This document shows, one piece after another, positions 52,061 to 61,348 of a DNA stretch of 64,000 nucleotides (the first letter of the stretch is position 1; every line of letters begins with the position of its first letter). The notes under the pieces were generated by a model. It worked only from the letters and a program-made list of their open reading frames with translations, was not told the DNA's origin and searched no databases. Source of the DNA: an uncultured Bacteroidales bacterium (lineage in GTDB: Bacteria; Bacteroidota; Bacteroidia; Bacteroidales; UBA932); assembly GCA_946403855.1 (NCBI GenBank), contig CAMJBH010000007.1, positions 43,835 to 107,834 on the forward strand. The letters are read 5' to 3'. The position numbers and the translations under genes were made by a program.

Positions 52061-52089
52061 GTATATTTGCGATTATGTGACAGTGAGTT

Positions 52090-53874
52090 TTAGCTGTCCA
52101 GCTTCAAAACCGCCATGAATGCGCTCTGGGGCACCTGAACAGTGCCTATCTGCCGCATGCGCTTCTTGCCTTCCTTTTGCTTTTCGAGGAGCTTGCGCTT
52201 GCGGGTCACGTCGCCGCCGTAGCACTTGGCAGTCACGTCCTTACGTACTTGCTTCACCGTCTCGCGGGCTATGATTTTGGCGCCGATGGCCGCCTGGATG
52301 GGGATGTCGAACTGCTGGCGTGGTATAAGGTCCTTAAGCTTCTCACACATTTTGCGGCCGAAGGTATAGGCGTTGTCTTCGTGGATCAGGGTGGACAGCG
52401 CATCTGCCGGCTCGCCGTTCAGCAGAATGTCCAGTTTGACGAGCTTCGCGGGGCGGTACTGAGTTATGTGGTAATCGAAAGATGCGTAGCCCTTGCTAAT
52501 GGTCTTGAGTTTGTCGTAGAAGTCGAAGACAATTTCGCTCAGCGGCATGTCGTAGTTCAGTTCCACACGGTCGGCGGTGATGTAATGCTGGCTCACCAAG
52601 GTGCCGCGACGGTCCAGGCACAGCTTCATGATGGGGCCGAAGAATTCGGTCTTGCTGATGATCTGGGCCCGTATGTACGGTTCTTCAATGTGGTCGATCA
52701 GCGTGGGTGCCGGGAGTCCTGAAGGGTTGTGCACGTCCAGCACCTCGCCTTGCATCGTATAGACCTTGTAGGACACGTTGGGAACGGTGGTTATGACGTC
52801 CATGTCGAATTCCCGGAACAGGCGCTCCTGGACTATTTCGAGGTGCAGGAGGCCCAGGAAGCCGCACCGGAAGCCGCTGCCGAGGGCAAGGGAACTTTCG
52901 GGCTCGTACACGAATGAGGCGTCGTTGAGCTGGAATTTCTCCAGCACGCTGCGCAGTTCTTCGAACTTGTCGGCCTGCACGGGGTACATGCCGGCGAAAA
53001 CCATGGGTTTGACTTCCTCGAATCCGGCGATGGCCTTCTCGCACGGTCTGACGGTGTGGGTGATTGTGTCGCCCACTTTGACCTCCACCGCGCTCTTGAT
53101 GCCGGTGATAATGTAGCCTACGTCGCCGCAGCCCACTTCGGTGCCGGGGACCAACTTCATCTTAAGAGAGCCCACCTCTTCTACCTCGTATTCCATGCCG
53201 GTAGCGAAGAACTTCACTTTGTCTCCTTTGCGTACGCAGCCGTTGCTTACTTTGAAATAGGCGATTACGCCACGGAACGAATTGAATACGGAGTCGAAGA
53301 TGAGGGCCTGCAGGGGAGCGTCGGGGTCTCCTTTAGGCGCGGGGATTTTCTCGACAATTGCGTCCAGGATAGGGGGAACGCCTTCTCCGGTGCGGGCAGA
53401 TACGCGGAATATGTCGTCTGGGTCGCAACCCAGCAGGTCGCAGATCTCATCGGCCACTATGTCTGGCTGGGCCGAATCCATGTCTATTTTGTTGAGGATG
53501 GGGATAATCTCCAGGCCGTGGTCTATGGCCATGTAGAGATTCGATATGGTCTGGGCCTGCACGCCCTGGGTGGCGTCCACCACCAGCAGGGCTCCTTCGC
53601 AGGCGGCTATGCTGCGGGAAACCTCATATGAGAAGTCCACGTGGCCGGGAGTGTCGATGAGGTTGAGCCGGTAGCCGTTGTAGCTCATCTGAATGGCGTG
53701 GCTCTTGATGGTGATGCCTTTCTCCCTTTCCAGGTCCATGTCGTCGAGCACCTGGTTTTCCATGTCGCGCGCTGACAGTGTGCTGGTAAGTTCCAGCAGG
53801 CGGTCGGCCAGGGTGCTCTTGCCGTGGTCTATGTGTGCAATTATGCAGAAATTGCGAATCCGGTTCATTTCCAT
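52090..53874 (-). CDS. lepA: Elongation factor 4 (LepA)
   Basis: A ribosome-bound GTPase of 594 residues that back-translocates or rescues stalled ribosomes. G-domain motifs: '[17 protein letters not shown]', '[15 protein letters not shown]', 'PILNKIDMD'. The LepA-specific C-terminal domain is '[51 protein letters not shown]'. Normal length. A -7 box TATCTTTG lies just upstream, divergent from the transketolase promoter. Confidence 0.98.
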   Translation of the reverse strand: MEMNRIRNFCIIAHIDHGKSTLADRLLELTSTLSARDMENQVLDDMDLEREKGITIKSHAIQMSYNGYRLNLIDTPGHVDFSYEVSRSIAACEGALLVVDATQGVQAQTISNLYMAIDHGLEIIPILNKIDMDSAQPDIVADEICDLLGCDPDDIFRVSARTGEGVPPILDAIVEKIPAPKGDPDAPLQALIFDSVFNSFRGVIAYFKVSNGCVRKGDKVKFFATGMEYEVEEVGSLKMKLVPGTEVGCGDVGYIITGIKSAVEVKVGDTITHTVRPCEKAIAGFEEVKPMVFAGMYPVQADKFEELRSVLEKFQLNDASFVYEPESSLALGSGFRCGFLGLLHLEIVQERLFREFDMDVITTVPNVSYKVYTMQGEVLDVHNPSGLPAPTLIDHIEEPYIRAQIISKTEFFGPIMKLCLDRRGTLVSQHYITADRVELNYDMPLSEIVFDFYDKLKTISKGYASFDYHITQYRPAKLVKLDILLNGEPADALSTLIHEDNAYTFGRKMCEKLKDLIPRQQFDIPIQAAIGAKIIARETVKQVRKDVTAKCYGGDVTRKRKLLEKQKEGKKRMRQIGTVQVPQSAFMAVLKLDS

Positions 53875-53904
53875 ATCGGATGCAAAGATAATTATTTTTA
53901 GTAT

Positions 53905-53922
53905 CTTTGTAAGCTTACAAAG
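53905..53922. promoter_or_regulatory. 18-bp perfect palindrome in the lepA/transketolase divergent gap
   Basis: CTTTGTAAGCTTACAAAG reads the same on both strands. Its first bases are part of the transketolase -7 box TATCTTTG and its centre falls near the expected start of transcription, 25 bases before the ATG at 53939. Position and symmetry fit an operator for a dimeric repressor; the regulator is unknown. Confidence 0.5.
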
Positions 53923-53938
53923 AAATCAACTTTTTATT

Positions 53939-54778
53939 ATGGCAAATACTCAAGAATTAAGCAAAATTGCTTCCCAGGTACGCCGAGATATTGTGCGTAT
54001 GGTTTCTGCAGCCGGTTCAGGCCACCCGGGCGGCTCGCTGGGCATCACAGATGTAATGACCGCTCTGTATTTCAACGAAATGAAGCACGATCCGGCCACC
54101 TGGACGCGCAGCGCCAAGGGCCAGGACGCCTTCATTATTTCCGCCGGACATCTTGCTCCGGTCTATTATTCCGTTCTTGCCCGCGCCGGCTATTTCCCTG
54201 TGAATGAGCTGGGTACCCTCCGTAAGTTTGGAACTCGCCTGCAGGGTCATCCGTGCGTCACAGACAGCCTTCCCGGAGTGTTCCAGAGTTCCGGATCTCT
54301 TGGTCAGGGCCTTTCCTGCGCTGCTGGAATGGCGCTTGGCAAAAAGCTTGACGGCGAGAGCGAGCGCGTTTACTGCCTCTTAGGCGACGGCGAGAGTGAG
54401 GAAGGTCAGATTTGGGAGGCCGGCATGTGGGCCGCCCACCATCAGCTGGACAATCTTATCGCTTTCACCGACTGGAACGGCCAGCAGATCGACGGCCCTG
54501 TTGAGGCAGTGGGCGGAATTGGTGATCTTCGCGACAAATGGACGGCATTCGGTTGGTCGGTCATAGAAGCTGACGGCCACGATTTCGAGTCCATCCTCAA
54601 GGCTTTCGAGCTTGCACACGCCGCTGATGGAAAGCCCAAGATGATACTTTTCCGCACCGAGATGGGCCACGGAGTAGATTTCATGGCCGGAACCCACAAG
54701 TGGCACGGCAAAGCGCCCAACGCCGAGCAGTGTGCCCAAGCCCTCGCCCAGCTGGAAGAAACACTAGGAGATTATTAG
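53939..54778 (+). CDS. Transketolase, N-terminal subunit
   Basis: The first half of a split transketolase (279 residues) transfers two-carbon units between sugar phosphates in the pentose phosphate pathway. It binds the pyrophosphate of ThDP: 'SAAGSGHPGGSLGITDVMTALYF' and 'CLLGDGESEEGQIWEAGMWAAHH' (GDG...E). The start is 'MANTQELSKIASQVRRD' at 53939; the ORF-track start inside lepA is wrong. The C-terminal subunit gene follows 4 bases after its stop, so the two are made together. Confidence 0.95.
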   Translation: MANTQELSKIASQVRRDIVRMVSAAGSGHPGGSLGITDVMTALYFNEMKHDPATWTRSAKGQDAFIISAGHLAPVYYSVLARAGYFPVNELGTLRKFGTRLQGHPCVTDSLPGVFQSSGSLGQGLSCAAGMALGKKLDGESERVYCLLGDGESEEGQIWEAGMWAAHHQLDNLIAFTDWNGQQIDGPVEAVGGIGDLRDKWTAFGWSVIEADGHDFESILKAFELAHAADGKPKMILFRTEMGHGVDFMAGTHKWHGKAPNAEQCAQALAQLEETLGDY

Positions 54779-54782
54779 AGAA

Positions 54783-55736
54783 ATGAAGAAATACACTGAC
54801 CAGGGTAAAGTCGATACCCGAAGCGGCTTCGGAGCGGGGCTCCTTGAAGCCGGACGCAAAGACAGCAGAGTCGTTGCAATGACTGCGGACCTCAAAGGTT
54901 CGCTCAAGATGGATGCTTTTGCCGCAGAATTTCCCGAGAGGTTCATTCAGTGCGGCATTGCTGAGGCCAACATGGTAGGTGCCGCCGCAGGCCTTGCCAT
55001 CACAGGCAAGGTGCCCTTCATCGGGTCCTTTGCAGAATTCGTGACAGGTCGTGTGTACGACCAGCTCCGTCAGGAGGTGGCTTACGGCCATACGAATGTG
55101 AAGATAGCATCGTCCCACGCCGGCATTACGCTTGGCGAAGACGGCGCCACGCATCAGACAATGGAAGATATAGCCCTGATGCGCGCACTGCCCGGCATGG
55201 CGGTTGTAGCGCCCTGCGACTTCAACCAGACCAAGCAGGCCACTATCGCCTCCGTAGATTGGGACGGTCCAGTGTACCTGCGCTTCGGACGCCCCGCCGT
55301 ACCAAATTTCACCGATCCCGACGAACCGTTCGAGATAGGAAAAACCTACGTCATGAACGAAGGCAAGGACGTAACTATCCTGACCTGCGGACATCTTGTA
55401 TGGGAAGCCCTGCAGGCCGCCGAAGCCCTTGAGGCTGAGGGAATAAGCGCCGAGGTGCTGAATGTTGCGACCATCAAACCGCTGGACGATGCCACAATAC
55501 TCGCTTCCATCGGAAAGACACGCTGCGCCGTGGTGGCCGAAGAGCACAACGCAGCCGGAGGCCTTGGAGAGGCTGTTGCAAGCCTTCTGGCAGCCAAGTG
55601 CCCGACTCCTATAGAGTTCGTCAACGGAGAAGACAAGTTCGGCCAGTCCGGCAAACCTGCCGAGCTCATGGCGGCATGGGGCTTTGACGCAGCTCACCTG
55701 GTTGAGGCCGCAAAACGCGCTCTTGCCCGCAAGTGA
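54783..55736 (+). CDS. Transketolase, C-terminal subunit
   Basis: The second half of the split enzyme (317 residues) provides the pyrimidine-binding and C-terminal domains. It has 'FIQCGIAEANMVGAAAGLAITGKVPFIGSFAEFV' with the catalytic Glu region and 'SSHAGITLGEDGATHQTMEDIALMRALPGM'. It pairs with the subunit at 53939. Split transketolases are also found in Archaea and other Bacteroidota. It ends in a one-base overlap (TGATG) with the next gene. Confidence 0.95.
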   Translation: MKKYTDQGKVDTRSGFGAGLLEAGRKDSRVVAMTADLKGSLKMDAFAAEFPERFIQCGIAEANMVGAAAGLAITGKVPFIGSFAEFVTGRVYDQLRQEVAYGHTNVKIASSHAGITLGEDGATHQTMEDIALMRALPGMAVVAPCDFNQTKQATIASVDWDGPVYLRFGRPAVPNFTDPDEPFEIGKTYVMNEGKDVTILTCGHLVWEALQAAEALEAEGISAEVLNVATIKPLDDATILASIGKTRCAVVAEEHNAAGGLGEAVASLLAAKCPTPIEFVNGEDKFGQSGKPAELMAAWGFDAAHLVEAAKRALARK

Positions 55737-56191
55737 TGCGCTACATTATACGTTCAGTCAAGTACTTCGTACAGCTTATGGTGATCCTGGCGCTCATCAT
55801 AGCTGTACTTGTACTTGCTAAGATAGTCCCCGGAGACATATCCAAGATTTTTGTAAACGGCTACGATTCCCTGTGGCAGATAGCTCTGCTCATGGCGGTC
55901 TTCGCAGCCATTTACCCTCGGCTGGGCTATGTGAAGCGACAGGCGGTAGTGCCCGGATCCGACGAAGAAACCCTTCCGGTGCTGGATTCGGTCATGCGTA
56001 CTCACGGATATGAAAAAGAGCAGCGCGCAGACGGCAAGTTGTGCTATCGCAAAAAGGCCCTCGGCGACCGCCTTACCCGCCTGTGGGAAGACCGCATAAG
56101 CGTTGAACGCAGTGTCACGGGTTATGAACTCGAAGGCATAGGGCGCGACGTCATCCGCCTTCTCAATGCTCTGAGAAGCAGGGAGTATTAA
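55736..56191 (+). CDS. Membrane protein of unknown function
   Basis: From the ATG at 55736 (151 residues) there are two transmembrane segments ('FVQLMVILALIIAVLVLAKIVP' and 'SLWQIALLMAVFAAIYPRLGY'). A cytoplasmic domain of ~75 residues follows, with 'VLDSVMRTHGYEKEQRADGKLCYRKKA' and 'ISVERSVTGYELEGIGRDVIRLLNAL'. No domain name is recognised. Its start overlaps the transketolase stop by one base, so it is co-translated, but nothing links its function to sugar metabolism. Confidence 0.72.
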   Translation: MRYIIRSVKYFVQLMVILALIIAVLVLAKIVPGDISKIFVNGYDSLWQIALLMAVFAAIYPRLGYVKRQAVVPGSDEETLPVLDSVMRTHGYEKEQRADGKLCYRKKALGDRLTRLWEDRISVERSVTGYELEGIGRDVIRLLNALRSREY

Positions 56192-56210
56192 CATTTCTTT
56201 AATCGATATT

Positions 56211-58808
56211 ATGAAGGGAATCATTCGTTTTTTTGTACTTGCAGCTTTTTCAGTTGCAACTCTTTACTCATGCTCTAAAACCTCAGAAGGCCCCGTAGGG
56301 GAGCTGTCCGACCCTCTTGACGGCAGTGCCTGGGAGTGCTCCCAGTGGATTTCCGCGGCCAATGCCCCTGTGGTCACGGGACCGGTGGGCGACAAGGAGA
56401 ACAACCGCGCAGCGGACGGAGCCAGTTGGTTCTTGTCCGAGCTCACCAATGGCCAGAAAGTAAAAAGTGCAAAATGGATGACCACCGGCCTGGGCGTTTA
56501 CGAACTTTACCTGAATGGCAAAGTCGTGGGCTCCGAGGTACTCAAGCCCGGTTTTACGCACTATAAAAAAACGAAGATTTCCTATACTTACGACATTACT
56601 GATGCCTTTGTCAAAGCAGAGGGCGCGAAGAACCAGCTTTCGGTCCAGGTGACTCCCGGCTGGTGGGCCGACAAAATCGTGACTCCTGCCAGGCGTGAGG
56701 GCATGCGTGGCAAGAAGTGCGCTTTCCGCGGGGTACTGGAACTGACCTACGCCGACGGTTCCAAACAACTGTTCGGCACCGACACTCTTGCCTGGAAGGC
56801 CGGAATCGCCGGTCCGGTCAAGCACGCCGCCATCTTCGACGGTGAGGAGTACGATGCCAGGGTCAAGCCCGGCTACGAAACTCCTGAATTGCTCGGTACC
56901 CCCGAAATCAACACCGAATTCCCCGGCGAAATAATACCCACCTGCGGTGCTGAGATTTATCTGCGTCCCGATATCACCCTGAAGCCAGTTCTTGCTTACA
57001 CTTGGAGCGGAGTCGAGGGCAAGACCGAAGATGCTTATGGCAAAGTGGTCATTACCAAAGAGTTCGCCCCCGGCGCCCCGATGCAGGTGGCTCCCGGCGA
57101 TACACTGGTGCTGGACTTCGGCCAGAACGCAGCCGCTGTGCCTTGCTTTGAGTTCCAGGCGGCCGAAGGGGTTGAGCTGACCTGCCTTCCCGGTGAGATG
57201 CTAAACGATGGAAACGGCGCCCTCAGCCGCGGTATGGACGGCCCCGAGGGCAGCGTGCACCGCGAGAATCTCCGCTGCCCCGAAAGCGGAATGATCCTGA
57301 AATATACTTTCGGACCTCAGGAGGGATTTGTTACCTACTATCCTCGTTGCACCTTCTTCGGTTACCGCTACGCATCCATAACTGCCACGGGCCCCGTGCA
57401 GATTAAATCGGTGGTTTCCATCCCTGTAAGCTCGATCTCCAAGGATATCGAAACAGGCCGCATAGAGACTGGGGACGAAAGTGTCAACAAGCTCATCTCC
57501 AATACCTTGTGGGGCCAGCGCTCCAACTATCTTTCTGTTCCTACCGACTGCCCGCAGCGCAACGAGCGCCTGGGCTGGACAGCAGACACGCAGGTGTTCA
57601 GCGAGACCGGAACCTTCTTTGCCAACACCGACGCATTCTTCCACAAATGGATGCGCGACATGCGCGATTCACGCAACGACGCGGGCGCCTTCCCCGGTGT
57701 GGCCCCTACAGCACAGTATGGCGGCAACATGTCGCGCCTCGGCTGGGCCGATGCCGGCGTGATAGTGCCCTGGACCATATGGAAACAGTTCGGAGACGTA
57801 TCAATAGTCAAGGAGAACTGGGAGGCCATGGAGCTCTGGATGAAGCACATAGCAGAAGTTAAATATGACCATACTGCGCTTGCGCAAGAGAACCGCAATT
57901 ACCAGTGGGCCGACTGGCTCAGCTACGAAGCTCTCGAGTCACACACAGACATTTATATCACCGACTCCAAGGGAGTCAAGTCGCTCCGTCCCGAGGTTGT
58001 AGAATACTGGAACTACCTTGGGGCATCGTACTGGGCCATCGATGCAGCGATGATGGAAGAAATGGCGCAGGTGGCAGGCGGCAGCGGTGAGGTCTATGCG
58101 CAGATGAAGAAAGACGCCGTCGAATACATCAAAGACACCTTCATGAATGAAGACGGTTCCTTCAAACTGGATACCCTCAATACTATGCAGACTCCGGCCT
58201 TGTTCGCCCTCAAAAACGAATTGCTCGAAGGAGAAGCCCGCGATGCCATGATTGCCCGTCTTCGCGAGAACTTCGCCGCCCATGGCGGCTGCCTGCAGAC
58301 CGGCTTCCTGGGTACTTCCATCCTGATGCAGACCCTTACGGAGAACGGCATGGCCGACATAGCCTGGGACCTGCTCTTCCAGCGCAAGAACCCCAGCTGG
58401 CTGTACTCGGTTGACAATGGCGCCACCACCATATGGGAGCGCTGGAACAGCTACATGATAGAAAATGGCATGGGCCCCAAAGGCATGAACAGCTTTAACC
58501 ACTATGCTTATGGTTGTGTCTGCCAGTGGATATGGGAGACCGCCGCAGGCATTTGCGCCGATACGGCAGACCCTGGTTTCCGGCACATCATCATGAAGCC
58601 GGTTCCTGACAAGCGTCTGGGCTGGATCAAGGCAGAGTATCCTTCGGCAGCCGGCCTTATCAAGAGCGAATGGAAGTACGAAGGTGACAGCTGGAAGTGG
58701 ACCTTCACCGTCCCTAAGGGCGCCACTGCCACCGTCACCCTTCCCGGCGAAACCGAATTCAAAGACTACAAAGCCGGGACTTATACGATCGTCAGGCAGC
58801 TGCCCTGA
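56211..58808 (+). CDS. GH78 alpha-L-rhamnosidase, secreted
   Basis: The 865-residue lipoprotein-type enzyme (signal 'LAAFSVATLYSC') cuts terminal alpha-L-rhamnose. Domain order fits GH78: N-terminal beta domains (about 20-320; 'MTTGLGVYELYLNGKVVGSEVLKPGFTHYKK'), then the (alpha/alpha)6 barrel, then a C-terminal beta domain. The active-site segment is 'YLSVPTDCPQRNERLGWTADTQVFSETG', where the Glu acts as acid. 'NNGATTIWERWNSY' carries the second acidic residue. It is followed by two hairpins rather than a T-tract terminator. It is likely placed at the outer membrane, facing out or in. Confidence 0.95.
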   Translation: MKGIIRFFVLAAFSVATLYSCSKTSEGPVGELSDPLDGSAWECSQWISAANAPVVTGPVGDKENNRAADGASWFLSELTNGQKVKSAKWMTTGLGVYELYLNGKVVGSEVLKPGFTHYKKTKISYTYDITDAFVKAEGAKNQLSVQVTPGWWADKIVTPARREGMRGKKCAFRGVLELTYADGSKQLFGTDTLAWKAGIAGPVKHAAIFDGEEYDARVKPGYETPELLGTPEINTEFPGEIIPTCGAEIYLRPDITLKPVLAYTWSGVEGKTEDAYGKVVITKEFAPGAPMQVAPGDTLVLDFGQNAAAVPCFEFQAAEGVELTCLPGEMLNDGNGALSRGMDGPEGSVHRENLRCPESGMILKYTFGPQEGFVTYYPRCTFFGYRYASITATGPVQIKSVVSIPVSSISKDIETGRIETGDESVNKLISNTLWGQRSNYLSVPTDCPQRNERLGWTADTQVFSETGTFFANTDAFFHKWMRDMRDSRNDAGAFPGVAPTAQYGGNMSRLGWADAGVIVPWTIWKQFGDVSIVKENWEAMELWMKHIAEVKYDHTALAQENRNYQWADWLSYEALESHTDIYITDSKGVKSLRPEVVEYWNYLGASYWAIDAAMMEEMAQVAGGSGEVYAQMKKDAVEYIKDTFMNEDGSFKLDTLNTMQTPALFALKNELLEGEARDAMIARLRENFAAHGGCLQTGFLGTSILMQTLTENGMADIAWDLLFQRKNPSWLYSVDNGATTIWERWNSYMIENGMGPKGMNSFNHYAYGCVCQWIWETAAGICADTADPGFRHIIMKPVPDKRLGWIKAEYPSAAGLIKSEWKYEGDSWKWTFTVPKGATATVTLPGETEFKDYKAGTYTIVRQLP

Positions 58809-58823
58809 GGCATTCACTTCATG

Positions 58824-58934
58824 CGGGCAAGGTGTCAAAAAAGGTAAGGTACCTTGCCCGTCAATCCTCCTTGTAAAGCCCCCTACGGCCTCCATGCGGG
58901 CAAGGTGTGCCACCAAAAAACACACCTTGCCCGC
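58824..58934. repeat. Two related hairpins after the GH78 gene
   Basis: CGGGCAAGGT/ACCTTGCCCG (58824-58860, loop 17) and GCGGGCAAGGTGTG/CACACCTTGCCCGC (58896-58934, loop 11) share ATGCGGGCAAGGTGT as a direct repeat. The first loop begins GTCAAAAAAGGTA, the same 13 bases as the loop of the first 52-bp unit near 2298. They probably act as terminators or repeat elements. Confidence 0.72.
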
Positions 58935-59165
58935 TCAGTCCTTGATTCCGTGCTCCCTGAGCTTGCCGAGGAACTCGGCCGGGGTGTAGACAGGCAGGGC
59001 GGTATAGGGCTCGAAATGCTTCTTGTTGCCAGTGACGATGACGTCACACTCCGTTTCGGCGGCTGCAATCTGCATTGCATCCTCAAAGTCGGGGCAGTCG
59101 GATTCCATGGCATCTGCGATGTCCATGCTGCACAGTGACAGGATTTTCCAATTGCTCCTCGACAA
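58935..59165 (-). pseudogene. C-terminal half of a PIN-domain toxin (broken)
   Basis: The ORF reads 'DCPDFEDAMQIAAAETECDVIVTGNKKHFEPY' and then TALPVYTPAEFL. This is the C-terminal half of a PIN domain, including the conserved Asp of FEDAMQ and the VTGNKKHF motif. The N-terminal half with the first catalytic Asp (LDTN-type) is absent. It therefore cannot be an active nuclease. A frameshifted antitoxin fragment lies just upstream, so the whole pair has decayed. Confidence 0.8.
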
Positions 59166-59261
59166 GCTTGTTGAGGCTGATGCTTTTCTGTCTGGCCTTG
59201 AGTTTGTGCCTTCTCACGAGGCCGTCGTCCAGCCTGAAAGCGGTTTGGATTTTTCTTGCAT
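59140..59261 (-). pseudogene. Frameshifted ribbon-helix-helix antitoxin fragment
   Basis: Leftward from an ATG at 59261 the frame reads MQEKS and soon stops, but one extra A in the A-run gives MQEK-IQTAFRLDDGLVRRHKLKARQKSISLNKLVEEQLENP. That is an RHH-type antitoxin ('LNKLVEEQLE' helix). It is broken by a one-base deletion and runs into the PIN fragment out of frame. It is not listed in the ORF track. Confidence 0.68.
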
Positions 59262-59269
59262 TTTTTTCG

Positions 59270-59277
59270 TAACTTTG
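59270..59277 (+). promoter_or_regulatory. -7 box for GH3 and sulfatase 3
   Basis: TAACTTTG, 19 bases before the ATG at 59297. A TTTG lies 22 bases further up, slightly too far for the consensus. Confidence 0.5.
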
Positions 59278-59296
59278 GAGAAAATACTATAACACG

Positions 59297-61348
59297 ATGA
59301 AACGAACACTGATTTTATCCATCCTGCTGCTCTGCACCACTCTGGCACAGGCACAGATCCAAATCACACGGGAAGATCGCGAGAGGGCGGAGGCCCTTGT
59401 GGAGCAAATGACCCTTGAAGAGAAGTGTGCCCTGATCACAGGTCAGGACGACGGCTTCCACACTGCTGCCATCGAGCGCCTCGGTATCCCGTCGGTGCGC
59501 ATGGCGGACGGTCCCCAGGGCGTGCGCAACAAAACTCACAGTACATATTATCCCTGTGGAATCAGCCTGGCCGCTTCGTTCAACCGTTCCATCGCCCACG
59601 GTGTGGGAACAGGTATAGGCTGGGACGCTTCGGCGCGCGGCGTGCGCATCATGCTGTGCCCCGGCGTGAATATCTATCGCTCACCTCTTTGCGGCCGCAA
59701 CTTTGAGTACTACGGAGAGGATCCTTACCTGGCATCAGAGACAGCCGTTCAGTACATTCGCGGCATCCAGGAGCAGAGGGTTATCGCCACCATCAAACAC
59801 TTTGCCCTGAACAACCAGGAGTTTGACCGCCACGGCACAGGTTCGGTCGCGGACGAAAGGACCATTAACGAGATTTATTTCCCCACCTTCCGCAAAGCGG
59901 TCGAACAGGCCCGAGTAGGAGCCGTCATGACCAGCTACAACCCTGTAAACGGAGTCCATGCCCCTGAGAACCAGTGGCTTCTGAACCAGCTGCGCGGCTG
60001 GGGCTACGACGGTATAGTCATGACCGACTGGACTTCTTCCTATACCACCCTCGGATGCCTCACAAGCAGTCTCGATCTCGAGATGCCCCAGGGCTATGTG
60101 CTTAACTATGAGGCGGTGAGCGAGCTTGTCAAGAACGGCACGGTGGAGGAATCGCTGGTGGATGAGAAGTGCTGCCGCATACTCCAGACTTTTGCCGCAT
60201 ACGGCCTGCTCGATCTTCCCATGAAGAACGAAAGCATTCCCGAGAACAACCCCGAATCGCGCGCCAAGGCATACGAGGCTGCGCTTGAGGGACCGGTGCT
60301 TCTCAAGAACGACGGCATCCTGCCCATCAAGGCCTCGAAGAAGAACAACATTGTGGTCCTTGGCCCCAATGCGGACATTATCCCTTACGGAGGCGGCTCC
60401 GGCCGTATGGACCCCATTGAGGGTACCACCACCACTCTCTGGCAGGGTATAGCCTCCCTCGGCAAGGGGTACAAAGCCAGCTTTATGGACTGGAAGAACA
60501 TCGACGAGGCCGCCATCCGCAAGGCCAGCGCCGTTATCGTTTCCGTCGGATTCAACCATGACACCGAGAAGGAAGGCGCCGACCGCACTTACTCCTTGCC
60601 CGCCGGACAGAATGAGCTCATTTCCAAAGTGGCGTCGCTCAATCCCAACGTGCTTGTCGTTGCCAACAGCGGCGGCGAGTTCGACGTCACACCTTGGATT
60701 GGCAACGTGAAAGGACTGCTGATGGCCTGGTACGCAGGCCAGGAAAGCGGCAGGGCCCTCGCGGCCATCATTTCCGGAGCTGTGTCACCTTCGGGCCGTC
60801 TGCCCTTCACTTTCTGGGGAACGGAAGACAAGAATCCGGCAGCCAAGTACTATCATGCTGTAGTTCCTGCAGTTAAGAAGCGCAGCAAGAACCGCGATCC
60901 GTACCCCAACGCCGAATACAAAGAGGGTATCTTCCTCGGATACAGGGGCGTTGAGCGTTTCGGCATCGAGCCTATGTATCCTTTCGGATATGGTTTGACC
61001 TACAGCGGCTTCGAGTATTCCGGAGGCAGCCTTGAGGTGCTTCCTTATGGCTACTGCGTCAAGTTTACAGTCAAGAATACCGGCAAGACGGCTGCTTCCG
61101 AAGTGGCCCAGGTCTATGTCTCCAAGGATAAATCCGCGGTGGCCCGTCCTTCCAGGGAACTCAAAGGCTACGAGAAGCTGTCGCTTGCTCCAGGTGAATC
61201 CAAGGAAGTAAGCATTCTCCTCACGACCGGTTCTTTCGCACGCTACAGCACTCCTCAGCATAACTGGGTTGTGGACAAGGGATCGTACAAAGTGATTGTC
61301 GGTTCTTCATCTGCTGATACCAAGATTGAACTCCCCGTGGAGTTATGA
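59297..61348 (+). CDS. GH3 beta-glycosidase, secreted
   Basis: This 683-residue enzyme has signal peptide MKRTLILSILLLCTTLAQAQ. The N-terminal TIM barrel has 'KHFALNNQEFDRHGTGSVADERTINEIYFP' and the nucleophile Asp in 'GIVMTDWTSSY'. The alpha/beta sandwich has 'GPVLLKNDGILPIKA', and a fibronectin-III-like C-terminal domain ends the protein. It acts on terminal beta-glucose, xylose or similar sugars in the periplasm. It lacks the PA14 insert that some larger GH3 enzymes carry. Its stop overlaps the sulfatase ATG (ATGA), so the two are co-translated. Confidence 0.94.
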   Translation: MKRTLILSILLLCTTLAQAQIQITREDRERAEALVEQMTLEEKCALITGQDDGFHTAAIERLGIPSVRMADGPQGVRNKTHSTYYPCGISLAASFNRSIAHGVGTGIGWDASARGVRIMLCPGVNIYRSPLCGRNFEYYGEDPYLASETAVQYIRGIQEQRVIATIKHFALNNQEFDRHGTGSVADERTINEIYFPTFRKAVEQARVGAVMTSYNPVNGVHAPENQWLLNQLRGWGYDGIVMTDWTSSYTTLGCLTSSLDLEMPQGYVLNYEAVSELVKNGTVEESLVDEKCCRILQTFAAYGLLDLPMKNESIPENNPESRAKAYEAALEGPVLLKNDGILPIKASKKNNIVVLGPNADIIPYGGGSGRMDPIEGTTTTLWQGIASLGKGYKASFMDWKNIDEAAIRKASAVIVSVGFNHDTEKEGADRTYSLPAGQNELISKVASLNPNVLVVANSGGEFDVTPWIGNVKGLLMAWYAGQESGRALAAIISGAVSPSGRLPFTFWGTEDKNPAAKYYHAVVPAVKKRSKNRDPYPNAEYKEGIFLGYRGVERFGIEPMYPFGYGLTYSGFEYSGGSLEVLPYGYCVKFTVKNTGKTAASEVAQVYVSKDKSAVARPSRELKGYEKLSLAPGESKEVSILLTTGSFARYSTPQHNWVVDKGSYKVIVGSSSADTKIELPVEL

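Noticed and set aside
52062-52069. Rightward promoter TATATTTG after the sigma operon
   Set aside because: The only ATG behind it is followed at once by TGA and the region runs antisense into lepA, so no gene is supported.
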